Assembly: GCA_016756695.1 (NCBI GenBank)
Contig: CP066701.1
Span: 490,001-554,000 of the forward strand
Length of the DNA stretch: 64,000 nucleotides
Origin: Heyndrickxia sporothermodurans
GTDB lineage: Bacteria; Bacillota; Bacilli; Bacillales; Bacillaceae_C
Reading direction: 5' to 3'
Shown here piece by piece: positions 36,029-45,005 of the stretch (position 1 is the stretch's first letter; the number at the start of each line of letters is the position of its first letter). Below the pieces are notes generated by a model. That model was given only the letters and a program-made list of their open reading frames with translations, was not told where the DNA came from and made no database searches. The position numbers and the translations under genes are program-made.

Positions 36029-36390
36029 CACTATCCCCCTAATACAATTTAAATATTTCACAAAACTTCTATAAATACAGAATCATTGTATCTCCATTAA
36101 TTTTCCTAATACTTTTTTGGTTACAATAATTCTTTAACCCACTTCTCAATTTTTTTATTTTATACGGGAAACTTAGGATAACGAAAAAAAGATATTCCTA
36201 TTTTCAAAATTACCAATATACATCGTATGTTTCAATCAATACTTTTACTAAATTGAGTATTGTAAGCCCATCCAATCTTTAATCGTAATTACTTGAGCAA
36301 AGCACGGGATATTCATTCAGCTTAGTTTTTTATTATTTATTTTCCCCTTTTGGAAATAGTAAAAAATATATTGATTTTTTATACTTTAAA

Positions 36391-36405
36391 TGATAATCTT
36401 TCTCA
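36391..36405. promoter_or_regulatory. Fur box upstream of siderophore-binding protein gene
   Basis: TGATAATCTTTCTCA matches the 7-1-7 Fur consensus at 12 of 14 informative positions, 35 bp before the start. The stretch 36029-36390 holds no other gene. Confidence 0.6.
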
Positions 36406-36439
36406 ATGGAGTGAACTATTTTACATACAGGAGGCTATC

Positions 36440-37375
36440 ATGAAAAAATATTTAGCTTTTATATCTATTTTATTCATTATCTCAAGTGTATTAATCGCTT
36501 GTGGAAATCAAAAAGATACATCGAATGATAAGAAGAAATCAGCTACCGTAACGGTAACAGATGCACGCGGAGAAAAAGTAGATATCCCTGCCAATCCGAA
36601 GCGTATCGCTGATATTTCTGGTTCAAGTGAAGAGTTAATCATCTTAGGACACAAATTGGTCGCAACGGCCAATTCTGATTCCTATGACTATACAAAACCA
36701 GCACCTTATATTAAAGACCAGCTGAAAGATGCAAAAATTGTGGGCTACTATATGGTCGATAAAGTCGATGTCGAGGCGATTCTTCAAACACAACCCGACT
36801 TAATTATCGTCAGCAAACGACATCTTAAAAGCGTTGATCAACTGAAAAAAATTGCTCCTGTCATCGTCCTTGATGAAGGATTAACAAAGTGGAAACAACG
36901 ATTTAAACAAATCGGAACAATATTTGGTCAAGAAAAAGAAGTAAATGATTGGCTTGCTAAGTATGATGCGAAAGCAAAAGAAATTGGAAATGACATTAAG
37001 AAGAAAACAGGTAAAGGTACCGTATTAACTTTACTTGCGGATGAAAAAAATACGTACACATTCGGAAATGAAGGTTTAGGCCAAATCGTTAATGATGATA
37101 TGCAGTTACCAAGACCTGAAGGTGCATCCAAAAATACTGGTACATCCCAAATCAATTTAGAAAATATCTCAAAATTGAATCCCGATGTACTAATCGTCGT
37201 CAGTTCAAAAGGTGCACAAGCTGAATTAGAGAAAAGCTCGATATGGAATGGCTTAAAGGCTGTTAAAAACAAAAATGTTTATTACTTCCCTAACCAACCA
37301 TACTTCGGACAATCATTCTTACCAATCGGAAAAGATAAATTACTCGATGATTTAAAGGATAAAATGGCGAAATAA
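36440..37375 (+). CDS. iron-siderophore ABC transporter substrate-binding lipoprotein
   Basis: ATG 36440 follows CAGGAGG. Lipoprotein signal FISILFIISSVLIACGNQ (lipobox LIAC) is followed by a FecB/TroA-type fold: VTVTDARGEKVDIPANPKRI, PDLIIVSKRHLKSVDQLKKI, LNPDVLIVVSSKG and VKNKNVYYFP. It would capture a ferric siderophore outside the cell for an ABC permease that is not in this window. The Fur box and the FhuF-like reductase upstream form a split iron-uptake pair. Confidence 0.88.
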   Translation: MKKYLAFISILFIISSVLIACGNQKDTSNDKKKSATVTVTDARGEKVDIPANPKRIADISGSSEELIILGHKLVATANSDSYDYTKPAPYIKDQLKDAKIVGYYMVDKVDVEAILQTQPDLIIVSKRHLKSVDQLKKIAPVIVLDEGLTKWKQRFKQIGTIFGQEKEVNDWLAKYDAKAKEIGNDIKKKTGKGTVLTLLADEKNTYTFGNEGLGQIVNDDMQLPRPEGASKNTGTSQINLENISKLNPDVLIVVSSKGAQAELEKSSIWNGLKAVKNKNVYYFPNQPYFGQSFLPIGKDKLLDDLKDKMAK

Positions 37376-37380
37376 ATAAG

Positions 37381-37492
37381 AAAAGCGAAAGCGCCTTGCC
37401 CATCGACGTAAAAGACTTACGGGACTTTGACTTATTGTAGGGAAAAGTCCTGAAGTTTTCTAGTCGATGGCTGCTTGCGCTAGACGTAGACA
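37381..37492. repeat. 112-bp inverted repeat element
   Basis: AAAGCGCCTTGCCCATCGAC-type left end (AGCGAAAGCGCCTTGCCC, ATCGAC) and right end GTCGATGGCTGCTTGCGCT are inverted copies; inside, GGGACTTTGACTT faces AAAAGTCC. The GCGCCTTG...CATCGAC type is a dispersed palindromic element in Bacillaceae. Confidence 0.55.
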
Positions 37493-37645
37493 GTTTATGT
37501 AAAAAAGCTGCCCACAATGCGTATAATTTATTATTCCCACGAAAAATTTGAGGAAAGATGTTTGCCAATTATGGTGGATATCTTTTTCCATTAATTTCTA
37601 AAATATTGTTGCTTTTAAAATGGTTAAAAAGCACAGAATGGATTG

Positions 37646-37690
37646 GAGCGGGAGGCACTTGACTCCTGCGGGATATAAAGGAAAGGTCGA
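37646..37690. repeat. Bacillaceae dispersed repeat, TCCTGCGGGA type
   Basis: GCGGGAGGCACTTGACTCC followed by TGCGGGATATAAAGGAAAGG; compare 22213-22259. The whole stretch 37376-37925 holds only such repeats and no gene. Confidence 0.55.
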
Positions 37691-37925
37691 GATAAGATAA
37701 TTCGAATATTCTATATAGTAGATAAAAGTCAAAATCGGAAATTAAGAAAAAAGATAAGAGTATAGATGGATCATGTTTGGGAAATTTGGTCAACTGACCC
37801 CTATTTATTAGAATAGGGGTTCTGTTTGTTAAGATGTGGATTTTGTTAAATACAACCCTGCAGCAAGATTATCTTCTATATTAATTAACTTTATACCAGT
37901 ACACTAATATAAATTGGACATAGAT

Positions 37926-38345
37926 TTATTCTTTTAAACTTGTTTTTCTTTTAGCAATTAGATATAGACATATTACCGTTATTAAAACAAAACTAACTAG
38001 GGATAGTAATGGTATAGTAATAAATCCGAAAATTTTTATATAATGTGTAGTGCAAGAAACCCTTCCACAAGAATTATTTATAACGAAAAACTGTAGTAAA
38101 TTATGGTATATTGATATAAATAAACCAATCATAGCTAAACAAATTATATAATTTGCTTGTTTAAAATCTTTTTTTACATATGAAATTGCAGATAAAAAAA
38201 ATATAGGATACATAAAAATTCTTTGAAACCAACATAATTTACATGGTTCAAATTTAAGTATCTCTGAAAAATATAAACTACCTAATGTGGCAATAGTCGA
38301 AACAATCCAGATAATAAATAATAAATATTCTTGTGACCTTTGCAA
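37926..38345 (-). CDS. bdbC: disulfide bond formation protein, DsbB/BdbB-BdbC family
   Basis: A 139-residue protein with four TM segments. FEPCKLCWFQRIFMYPIFFL carries the CxxC pair after TM2, and NNSCGRVSCTTHYIKIFGFI the second Cys pair; this is the quinone-linked thiol oxidase layout. It reoxidises a thioredoxin-like partner. TTG start after AAAGGGGAAA. The neighbouring Cys-rich secreted protein and the thioredoxin remnant at 43947 suggest a dedicated disulfide pathway. BdbB and BdbC cannot be told apart. Confidence 0.88.
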   Translation of the reverse strand: MQRSQEYLLFIIWIVSTIATLGSLYFSEILKFEPCKLCWFQRIFMYPIFFLSAISYVKKDFKQANYIICLAMIGLFISIYHNLLQFFVINNSCGRVSCTTHYIKIFGFITIPLLSLVSFVLITVICLYLIAKRKTSLKE

Positions 38346-38417
38346 TTTATTTCCCCTTTGATTTATTTTTTTATCTTAATACTTCTATGAATACTAATAG
38401 ATTTGTACGAATAGATA

Positions 38418-38678
38418 TCAATAATCTAAACCAAAAAAGTATATTCCAATAAAACCCACTATTTCAACAATTTGAATCAATATACCTATTACACAAAAAA
38501 TACAACCTAATATAAAAAGGATTTTCCCTCTTTCCTTATAAACTTTAATTTCATTGGAACTAAAGTTAGAGAATATAATACCTAGTATTCCCAAAGCGAA
38601 ACCCAATAGCGGAATAAAGATTGACAATACTCCTAATATAAAAGTTACGATTGCTTTTCTGTTTATCTTTTCCGTCAT
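38418..38678 (-). CDS. DUF4190-type small membrane protein
   Basis: 86 residues with two to three TM segments: KAIVTFILGVLSIFIPLLGF, ALGILGIIFSNFSS, ERGKILFILGCIFCVIGILI. This is the DUF4190 pattern. SD GAGGGAGG. Between the Cys-rich gene and the DsbB-like gene, it could serve immunity or export, but that is only inferred from context. Confidence 0.7.
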   Translation of the reverse strand: MTEKINRKAIVTFILGVLSIFIPLLGFALGILGIIFSNFSSNEIKVYKERGKILFILGCIFCVIGILIQIVEIVGFIGIYFFGLDY

Positions 38679-38878
38679 TTTCTTCCTCCCTCTATAAATG
38701 TTGCTGGCTCCCTAATCTAATTTTTAATAATTATATTTATAGTTATCTATTATGTAATTTTTAAATTTAATAACGCTTAAAAGGTGAACAATATAAAAGA
38801 TTGATTTTTGTTTACTTTAAAACATCCTTTTAAATTAAATTTATTCTCTTATTCCTTTTATTATCAAATAATTCACAA

Positions 38879-38911
38879 AAGGCTTTCTGTCTTTCAAAAA
38901 CAGAAAGCCTT
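38879..38911 (-). terminator. intrinsic terminator of the Cys-rich protein gene
   Basis: AAGGCTTTCTGT pairs perfectly with ACAGAAAGCCTT across a 9-nt loop. The rest of 38679-38923 holds no gene. Confidence 0.75.
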
Positions 38912-38923
38912 AACTTTGAATAT

Positions 38924-39398
38924 TTAATCATAAGCTGGGCAAGTGGTCATCCATTTACCTTCTACACAAATATAATATGCAGGAATGTAACAACCAATAA
39001 TTTTTGTCCCAGCACAAATTAATGTTTTTGCCCATTTTAATAGTTTTGGACCTGTAATTTTAACACTACAAACGGTACCTACAGCTTTTTTACATTCTGG
39101 GCTATAATCACCTTGGTATTTTTGTAATTTTGAGCACTGATAGCAAATATTCCCTGCAGCTAATGGTTCTATATCAGTAATAGCGACAGGTGCTGTGGAA
39201 GTTGATTGAATATTCTCGGAAGCCTCTTCTAAATCTTTTTCTTTATTTGCTATTTCATCTTCAACAGTGGTGATAAAAGGTTCTAATTCTTCATTTACGC
39301 CATCAACATCTGATACGTCAATTTTTTCAGATTCACCTGAGTCAAGATACCTTAGATAAATAGCCTTTTCATCTATTAGTCTATTATAATCAATTACA
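38924..39398 (-). pseudogene. Cys-rich secreted protein, C-terminal part (split by IS21)
   Basis: This frame enters from the IS21 element as DYNRLIDEKAIYLRYLDSGE, passes an acidic linker (FITTVEDEIANKEKDLEEAS) and ends in a Cys-rich tail: NICYQCSKLQKYQGDYSPEC, KKAVGTVCSV, LICAGTKIIGCYIPAYYIC and MTTCPAYD. In the rebuilt 281-residue protein the cysteines are at 209, 212, 226, 234, 252, 260, 268 and 277. The tail after PLAAG (202-206) is about 75 residues. Removing the element and one ATTACA duplication gives 846 bp, exactly 282 codons. It looks like a bacteriocin-type or other disulfide-rich exported peptide; the family is not proven. Confidence 0.8.
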
Positions 39399-39534
39399 TG
39401 TAAACGCTAAAATAAAAGTTGACCACTTTAGCGCAATTCGCTAACCAAAAAGTTGACCACCCTTAACACCCAATCCCTTATCATAGAGTTTGTCGAGAAC
39501 TTCATGATTCGGGAGGAAAAAAAGGATGTTAAAG

Positions 39535-41032
39535 ATGGCTAATATAGAGCTTATCAGAAAATTGCACTTTAAAGAAGGTCGTTCTATACGACAATTAGCG
39601 AAAGATCTTACATTATCAAGACAAACCATTCGAAAAGCTTTACAACAGAATGAAATTCCAACCTATCAACGATCAAAGCCGGTTACCAATCCGGTCATCG
39701 ACCCCGTTAAACCAATTATTATCCGATGGTTAACGGACGATGAAACAGCCCCCCCTAAAACAGCGTCACAGTGCTGCTCAAATCCACAGACGCTTGGTGA
39801 AAGAATATGGCTTTAAAGGTGGAGAATCCACTGTACGCCGTTTTGTACGCCAATATAAGCAGCTCAAAGAAACTCCTAATTCCTCTATACCGTTGGAATT
39901 CGATCCCGGTGAATTTGCCCAATTTGATTGGGGGGAAATCATTGTGCTTTTAAATGGGATTGAAACGAAGGTAATGCTTTTTTGTATGAGACTTTTGTAT
40001 AGCCGTAAGATTTTTGTAAAAGTGTTTCAGCATCAACGGCAGGAGGCGTTATTTCAAGGTCACGCAGATGCCTTTGATTATTTCGGTGGTGTCCCGAAAA
40101 CGATTGTCTATGACAATATGAAAACAGCGGTAAAGAAGGTGTTAGAAGGGACCAAGCGTGAAGAACAGGAGGCCTTTATCCAGTTTCGATCATACTATCT
40201 TTTTGATGCCCAATTTTGTGCACCCGCAAAAGGAAATGAAAAAGGACAAGTAGAGAAACTAGTTCAAACAGCACGAGCTCAATTTTTAGTTCCCGTTCCA
40301 CAGGTAAGTGACTTACAGGTACTTAATCACTATCTTTTAGAACAATGTGATGCCTATGAAGAAACCTATGTTCCAAAAACGAAAGAACAGGTGGGTGAAC
40401 GATTTTTACAAGAGAAGCAACAGCTTCTGCCGATTATTGGTACTCATCCTTGCGCAAGGAAGGTAAGAGCCTCTGTCAACAGTCTTTCGCTTGTTAATTT
40501 TGAAACAAACGCCTATTCGGTACCTACTAGGTATGCCGGTCGGAAAGATGCACAAATAAATGCTTATGTAAATCACATTGAAATAAACATTGACGGAAAC
40601 TGTGTAGCCAAACATGAGCGTTCATACGAAAAGCTTCAAGAAATTTTGAAGTGGATCATTACTTGGATGAACTGGAGAAAACCAGGTACCATCCAGCATG
40701 CGCGCCCAGTTCGAAGAGCTAATCTTCCACCAAGTTATCAAGAATTTTATAAGAGAAGTCTTTCAAAGTATGGGCATGGAAAAGAGTTTATTAAACTATT
40801 AAAACTCCATCGGGAGTTTACGATGGAAACAGTAGAAAGGGCAGTGGCAAGTTGTGTAAAAGAGCGACTATATACAGCTGATAGTGTAAGGCATTATCTT
40901 TACCTCATGACTCAGCCGGAAGCAACAAAGCCAGCCCCAATAAAATATGAAATGGAGCAGTCCGTCACCGTCAAGGCTCCTACATTTAGCCCGTATGACC
41001 AACTATTACAGAAAGGGAGGTATATTCACTGA
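39535..41032 (+). pseudogene. istA: IS21 IstA transposase, frameshifted
   Basis: ATG 39535 (MANIELIRKLHFKEGRSIRQ) gives the helix-turn-helix; the frame breaks at a run of six C near 39752 and resumes as RHSAAQIHRRLVKEYGFKGG. The catalytic core includes FAQFDWGEIIVLL (Asp), VYDNMKTAVKKV (Asp) and CAPAKGNEKGQVEKLVQTAR (Glu). One C fewer would restore a 498-residue IstA. Confidence 0.85.
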
Positions 41033-41772
41033 ATACACACCGTTATCAAATGGATGAATATCTAAAAAAATTTTGCGCTTGCCGACTATACGTGAACAAG
41101 TTGACGCTTATTTGCGCGAAGCAAATGAGCAACAAATTACCTATGAAGAATTTCTCTTTCAATTATTATCGATTGAAATAGCTGAGCGAGAAATCAAAAG
41201 AAAGAGTTAGCCAGAAAAAGGCGCAATTCCTGTACATAAGGACCTCCTCTCTTTTCAATTTGAGGAGGCTCCCCACGTACCAAAAAGACGCATTCTGGAC
41301 ATCTTTCAAGGGGAGTACATTCAGCAGAAAAGGAATGTCATTTTTATTGGGAACTCAGGTACAGGAAAGTCGCATTTATCAATTGCGTTAGGGAAGAGGC
41401 GATTAATCAAGGCTATACTGTCAAATATTATACAGTACCGCCCGCCTATCGAATGAACTGATGGAAGCCCAAGACGAAAAAAGGCTCCTCCAGTTGGAGA
41501 AACAATGGTTGGCTGCAGATGTCACGATTATTGATGAACTTGGCTATATCCCCTACCACCAGAGAGCAGCCGAATTACTGTTTCAATTTTTTTCTACTCG
41601 TTATGAAAGAGGAAGCATGATTATCACTAGCAATCGGGAGTTTAGCCGATGGGTAGAAGTTTTTCACGATGAACAGATGACCGCCGCCTTGTTAGATCGA
41701 GTGACTCACAAGGCCCACATTATCCCAATGAACGGAGAGAGTTATCGTCTCAAAGAAACATATTCGAAGTAA
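41029..41772 (+). pseudogene. istB: IS21 IstB ATPase, several frameshifts
   Basis: It starts next to the istA stop (CTGA overlap). QQITYEEFLFQLLSIEIAER, VIFIGNSGTGKSHLSIALG (Walker A), VTIIDELGYIPYHQRAAELL (Walker B) and TSNREFSRWVEVFHDE are IstB motifs, but an in-frame stop (about 41207) and frame changes near 41072 and 41390-41460 interrupt it. Confidence 0.8.
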
Positions 41773-41837
41773 CAAAAGGGTGGTCAACTTTTACATGAGC
41801 GACATGGTCAACTTTTGGGTTGACATTTACAATTACA

Positions 41838-42208
41838 TAGGTATTTAACTTTTTAGTTTCGAAATCATACATAAAACTAACAAGCGATGTAAGAGTTGCT
41901 TCTACTTTTGGATTTTCATTTCCTTTATTTTTTTTACCTTTACTTTCCTCTACATTGTATAAAGCCTCGTACTGAACAATCCAACCTGTTTGTTCTGCGT
42001 CTTCATTTATAACTGGATTCAATAAATAATACTTTTTTATATCTTTGGAGAGAAAATCTTTCTTTAGTTCCTTAAACATTTTACTTTTTTTTACGTATTT
42101 AAGAAACTGATCTTGGGTGATTGTATTCGAGTCATTAGATGCTTTAGATAGTCCTGTGTTTACGAATACCATGATTAATACTGCAACAATTAATAAAAAC
42201 TTCTTCAT
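41838..42208 (-). pseudogene. Cys-rich secreted protein, N-terminal part (split by IS21)
   Basis: ATG 42206-42208 follows AGGGGGAATT. A signal peptide, KKFLLIVAVLIMVFVNTGLS-KA, leads a Cys-free domain of about 100 residues (DQFLKYVKKSKMFKELKKDF, NEDAEQTGWIVQYEALYNVE, TLTSLVSFMYDFETKKLNTY). It runs into the right end of the IS21 element at 41831 and resumes at 39398. A large Cys-free N-terminal region ahead of a short Cys-rich tail is the layout of halocin C8 precursors, in which the N-terminal part gives immunity. Confidence 0.8.
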
Positions 42209-42379
42209 ACAATTCCCCCTATATATTAAAATATTTGGTATACCATTTTCTATTATGTCATATTTCTCCATTCATTTAAATGGAAATTTCAAAATAATTA
42301 AATATTTATAAAAAGAAGCTAATAAAAGTGATACCAATTTTACACACGTTCGTCTAAATTAATATAGGGGGGGATAATA

Positions 42380-42919
42380 ATGACTTCTGAAGATTTCGAG
42401 TCTCTTTATTTTGAGTATAGCGATAAAATTTACAGTTATATTTTTCTGTATATTAAAAACAAAGAAATTACAGAAGATTTAACCCATGATACATTTTATA
42501 AAGCATTTAAAAACATAAATTCATTTAAAGGTAATTCCACAATTTATACATGGCTTATTAAGATTGCAAGGAATATAGTTTTTGATCATTTTAGACGAAA
42601 AAAGGTTCTTCGTTTTTTTTCAATCGAGAAACATGATTCAAGAAAGGATGAAATTACACCGCAAGAAATTCTTATTAAAGGAGAGGAGGTAAAGTTATTA
42701 TATGAAGCCATCAACAAATTAAAATTAGAGTATCGAGAGATTATTATACTACGAAAAATTAAGGAACTCTCAATTAAAGAAATATCAATAATCTTAGGTT
42801 GGAGTGAAACCAAAATTAAAAATACAACTTCAAGGGCACTGGCAGCTTTAAGGAAGAATTTTCCTAAGGGAGAGGAGGATTTTAATGAAAAATTCACTGA
42901 AATGGGAAAAACTCTATAA
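42380..42919 (+). CDS. ECF-type RNA polymerase sigma factor
   Basis: 179 residues: sigma-2 region FESLYFEYSDKIYSYIFLYI, TEDLTHDTFYKAFKNINSF and IYTWLIKIARNIVFDHFRRK; sigma-4 region LEYREIIILRKIKELSIKEI and LGWSETKIKNTTSRALAAL. SD GGGGGG. It reads away from the Cys-rich gene, with the probable anti-sigma gene overlapping its 3' end. CGTCTA about 25 bp before the SD could be an ECF -10 element for autoregulation. Confidence 0.88.
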   Translation: MTSEDFESLYFEYSDKIYSYIFLYIKNKEITEDLTHDTFYKAFKNINSFKGNSTIYTWLIKIARNIVFDHFRRKKVLRFFSIEKHDSRKDEITPQEILIKGEEVKLLYEAINKLKLEYREIIILRKIKELSIKEISIILGWSETKIKNTTSRALAALRKNFPKGEEDFNEKFTEMGKTL

Positions 42920-43508
42920 TCAATTAAACAATATTAGCCGTCCTAATGAAAGCAAAATTAACACATTTCATTTATTAGAAAAAAAATTAGCAAATCAGAA
43001 AAGCATAAAAAATAGTCCTTTTATTAATGGAATTAGTGTCATCGCTGTAGCATTTATTATGGCGATATTAAGCTTCTCAAACCTATTTAATGAACCTTCT
43101 AATACAAAATCATTTAAAACTGCTGATAACCCTTATATTGAGCAAATAAAAGGGAAAAAGATTACTCGCTCATTTGTTTCTAAATCAATTTCAGACCAAT
43201 CATTTACTCCTAGTCAATATCCAAAACCTCTGGGGGTTGCTACAATAGAAAATGACGAACGATGGAATAAAGCTTGGGAAAAAGCACTTCAACAATTAAA
43301 AAAAGTTAAAAATCCTCCTACTGAACCACCGCAATATGATTTTATGATGTATTTTAATGATGAAGTTTCTTATAAATTTAAAATTTGGTTTAAAGGGAAA
43401 GAGCTAATATTTAAAGATATTACCTCTAAAGACTACTATTCTATTAGTACTGAAGATTACTCAGAACAAATCAAGTTTATCTTTAGTAAATTAACTGAAT
43501 ATAAATAA
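42885..43508 (+). CDS. probable membrane anti-sigma factor
   Basis: 207 residues. It overlaps the sigma gene by 35 bp, with a GGAGAGGAGG SD inside that gene. A short cytosolic N-terminus (NSLKWEKLYNQLNNISRPNE) precedes one TM (INGISVIAVAFIMAILSFSN) and an external domain (YDFMMYFNDEVSYKFKIWFK). That topology is typical of ECF anti-sigma factors. I see no zinc-binding HxxxCxxC motif, so it is not a ZAS-type. The role is inferred from position. Confidence 0.65.
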   Translation: MKNSLKWEKLYNQLNNISRPNESKINTFHLLEKKLANQKSIKNSPFINGISVIAVAFIMAILSFSNLFNEPSNTKSFKTADNPYIEQIKGKKITRSFVSKSISDQSFTPSQYPKPLGVATIENDERWNKAWEKALQQLKKVKNPPTEPPQYDFMMYFNDEVSYKFKIWFKGKELIFKDITSKDYYSISTEDYSEQIKFIFSKLTEYK

Positions 43509-43913
43509 TACTACAGTTATTAATAACCGTAACCGTTAATGCAAAAGTATTATGGGGTTGCAATATACAGATTCACATACAAATTGTTCCAGTAGTATAA
43601 CAATTTTTTTCATGCCTTTTGGCACTAATATTTATTATAATGTTTAATTCTAATTGCAATCTTTTAAGATATATGTGGAGGTAAAAACTAGCAGTAATAT
43701 CTTCGACTTAAAAGTGTGAAATTGGAAATCGAGGTATGTGACTTGCTGAATTAGAAGGTACTAACAGATTATATGTGAATAGTCCAATTGCTTTAAGATG
43801 TACATTTACGTTCAGATAGGAGTTTCAATAGTATTAAGGCTTTATGCCATAGTTTTACTTTTTATTCAAAAATAAATGTTGTCATCGAAATATTAAACTG
43901 TATAGATGGTAGT
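43509..43913. other. 405 bp without a supported gene
   Basis: AT-rich stretch. A GGAGG at about 43678 and a short open frame (LEGTNRLYVNSPIALRCTFT, about 43752-43820) look like the end of a decayed protein gene, but no start fits. Confidence 0.3.
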
Positions 43914-43942
43914 AGAGAGGTCAGTTTTTAACCGCCTCTCTT
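43914..43942 (-). terminator. terminator of thioredoxin-like gene
   Basis: AGAGAGG pairs with CCTCTCT across a 15-nt loop, next to the stop at 43947. Confidence 0.55.
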
Positions 43943-43946
43943 TCAA

Positions 43947-44183
43947 CTATTCCTTGATTGATTTAAACCAGAGCTCATAGGCTTTTTCTGTTAATTCTCC
44001 AACAATTCTTTTATCTTCTCTTCCATTTTTAAAATGGACTATTGTTGGAGTCGCATCAATATTAAACTCATCCCAACCAGTTTCGGAGTAATTTTCCAAG
44101 TTGATTAATTTTAAATCGATCTTCAATTTTTGGGCCATCGGTATAACAATGGGTGTAACCTTTTTACAGTGTGAACAGCTAGT
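43947..44183 (-). pseudogene. thioredoxin-like thiol oxidoreductase, N-terminus lost to composite element
   Basis: The frame reads TSCSHCKKVTPIVIPMAQKL (CxxC active site CSHC), then LKLINLENYSETGWDEFNID, ATPTIVHFKNGRED (cis-Pro loop) and KAYELWFKSIKE. This is a BdbA-like thioredoxin fold cut at its active-site strand by the composite element at 44184. With the DsbB-like protein at 37926 it would form an oxidising pair. On the far side (about 48162-48230, minus) a short stretch VLDDKSKFDK followed by a stop may be the decayed N-terminal part. Confidence 0.75.
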
Positions 44184-44363
44184 TGAATGAATTTCATAAT
44201 TCTTAGCCCTTGTGTATCAAGGGGTTTAAGAGATAAAAAAAGAAGTACCTCCCCAAATCTTGTATAATGGTAGTTGACCAGTAAGCCCCCATTCAAACAA
44301 CGCATATAAATGATCAGCACCCCTTAGTACAATAATCGTATCAATTAAGGAGGTGCTTTTCCT

Positions 44364-44555
44364 ATGTCACAACAAAAACTAACAATCGTCCCCGTTTCAA
44401 TACAACCAGAAAAAAATATTATAACATCCACAACTTCGAAAGATCCTTCAAATAGCTTTTGCACAATCAAAATTGAAGCTGCTGAAATTTCCTTCTTCAA
44501 CGGCGTAGATGAGCACATCATCCAAACGGTCATGAGGGAGTTGAAAAATCTATGA
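44364..44555 (+). CDS. IS66 accessory protein (copy 2)
   Basis: 63 residues, identical to the copy-1 protein at 9411-9602, with the same AAGGAGGTG SD. Its stop overlaps the tnpB start. Confidence 0.75.
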   Translation: MSQQKLTIVPVSIQPEKNIITSTTSKDPSNSFCTIKIEAAEISFFNGVDEHIIQTVMRELKNL

Positions 44556-44903
44556 AACATGATTATACCAGTGTAAAAACATTTATATTATTTGCGGTAA
44601 AACAGATATGAGGAAGGGAATTGATGGATTAGCAACGCTAATTCAAGATTCTTTCGAACTTGATCCATATGGAGATTCTATTTTCCTTTTCTCTGGTTGG
44701 AGTAAAGACCGTTATAAATGTTTATATTTTGATGGCGATGGTTTCGCCATGCTTTATAAGCGACTAGATGGAGGAAAACTTCAATGGTAAAAGATGAAAA
44801 TGAAGTACGTAAACTTTCGCAACAGGAGGTTCGCTGGTTGTTAGAAGGGTTGTCCATTCAGCAACCAAAGGCCATTCAAAAATCACAAAAAGGAGTATTC
44901 TAA
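44552..44903 (+). pseudogene. tnpB: IS66 TnpB (copy 2, frameshifted)
   Basis: Two lesions against the intact copy 1: five A instead of six near 44575, and ATGGTAAAAG for ATGGCCAAAAG near 44785, which creates a stop. The middle part (RKGIDGLATLIQDSF ... RLDGGKLQW) is unchanged. Confidence 0.85.
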
Positions 44904-45005
44904 ACAAGCTAGAAATGTTGGTTTATAGCCATTTTCAACTTCGCTTTCTACGTTAAAAATGTTATAATATAACTAACTTATGGTGAACGAAAAGTGGTGA
45001 AATAA

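Larger units (their letters stand above)
39399..41831 (+). mobile_element. IS21-family element
   Basis: The ends TGTAAACGC (left) and TGTAAATGTC (right, reversed) carry multiple terminal AAAGTTGACCA repeats, typical of IS21. istA and istB are inside. ATTACA at 39393-39398 and 41832-41837 is a 6-bp target duplication. The element splits the Cys-rich protein gene. Length is 2433 bp. Confidence 0.88.
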
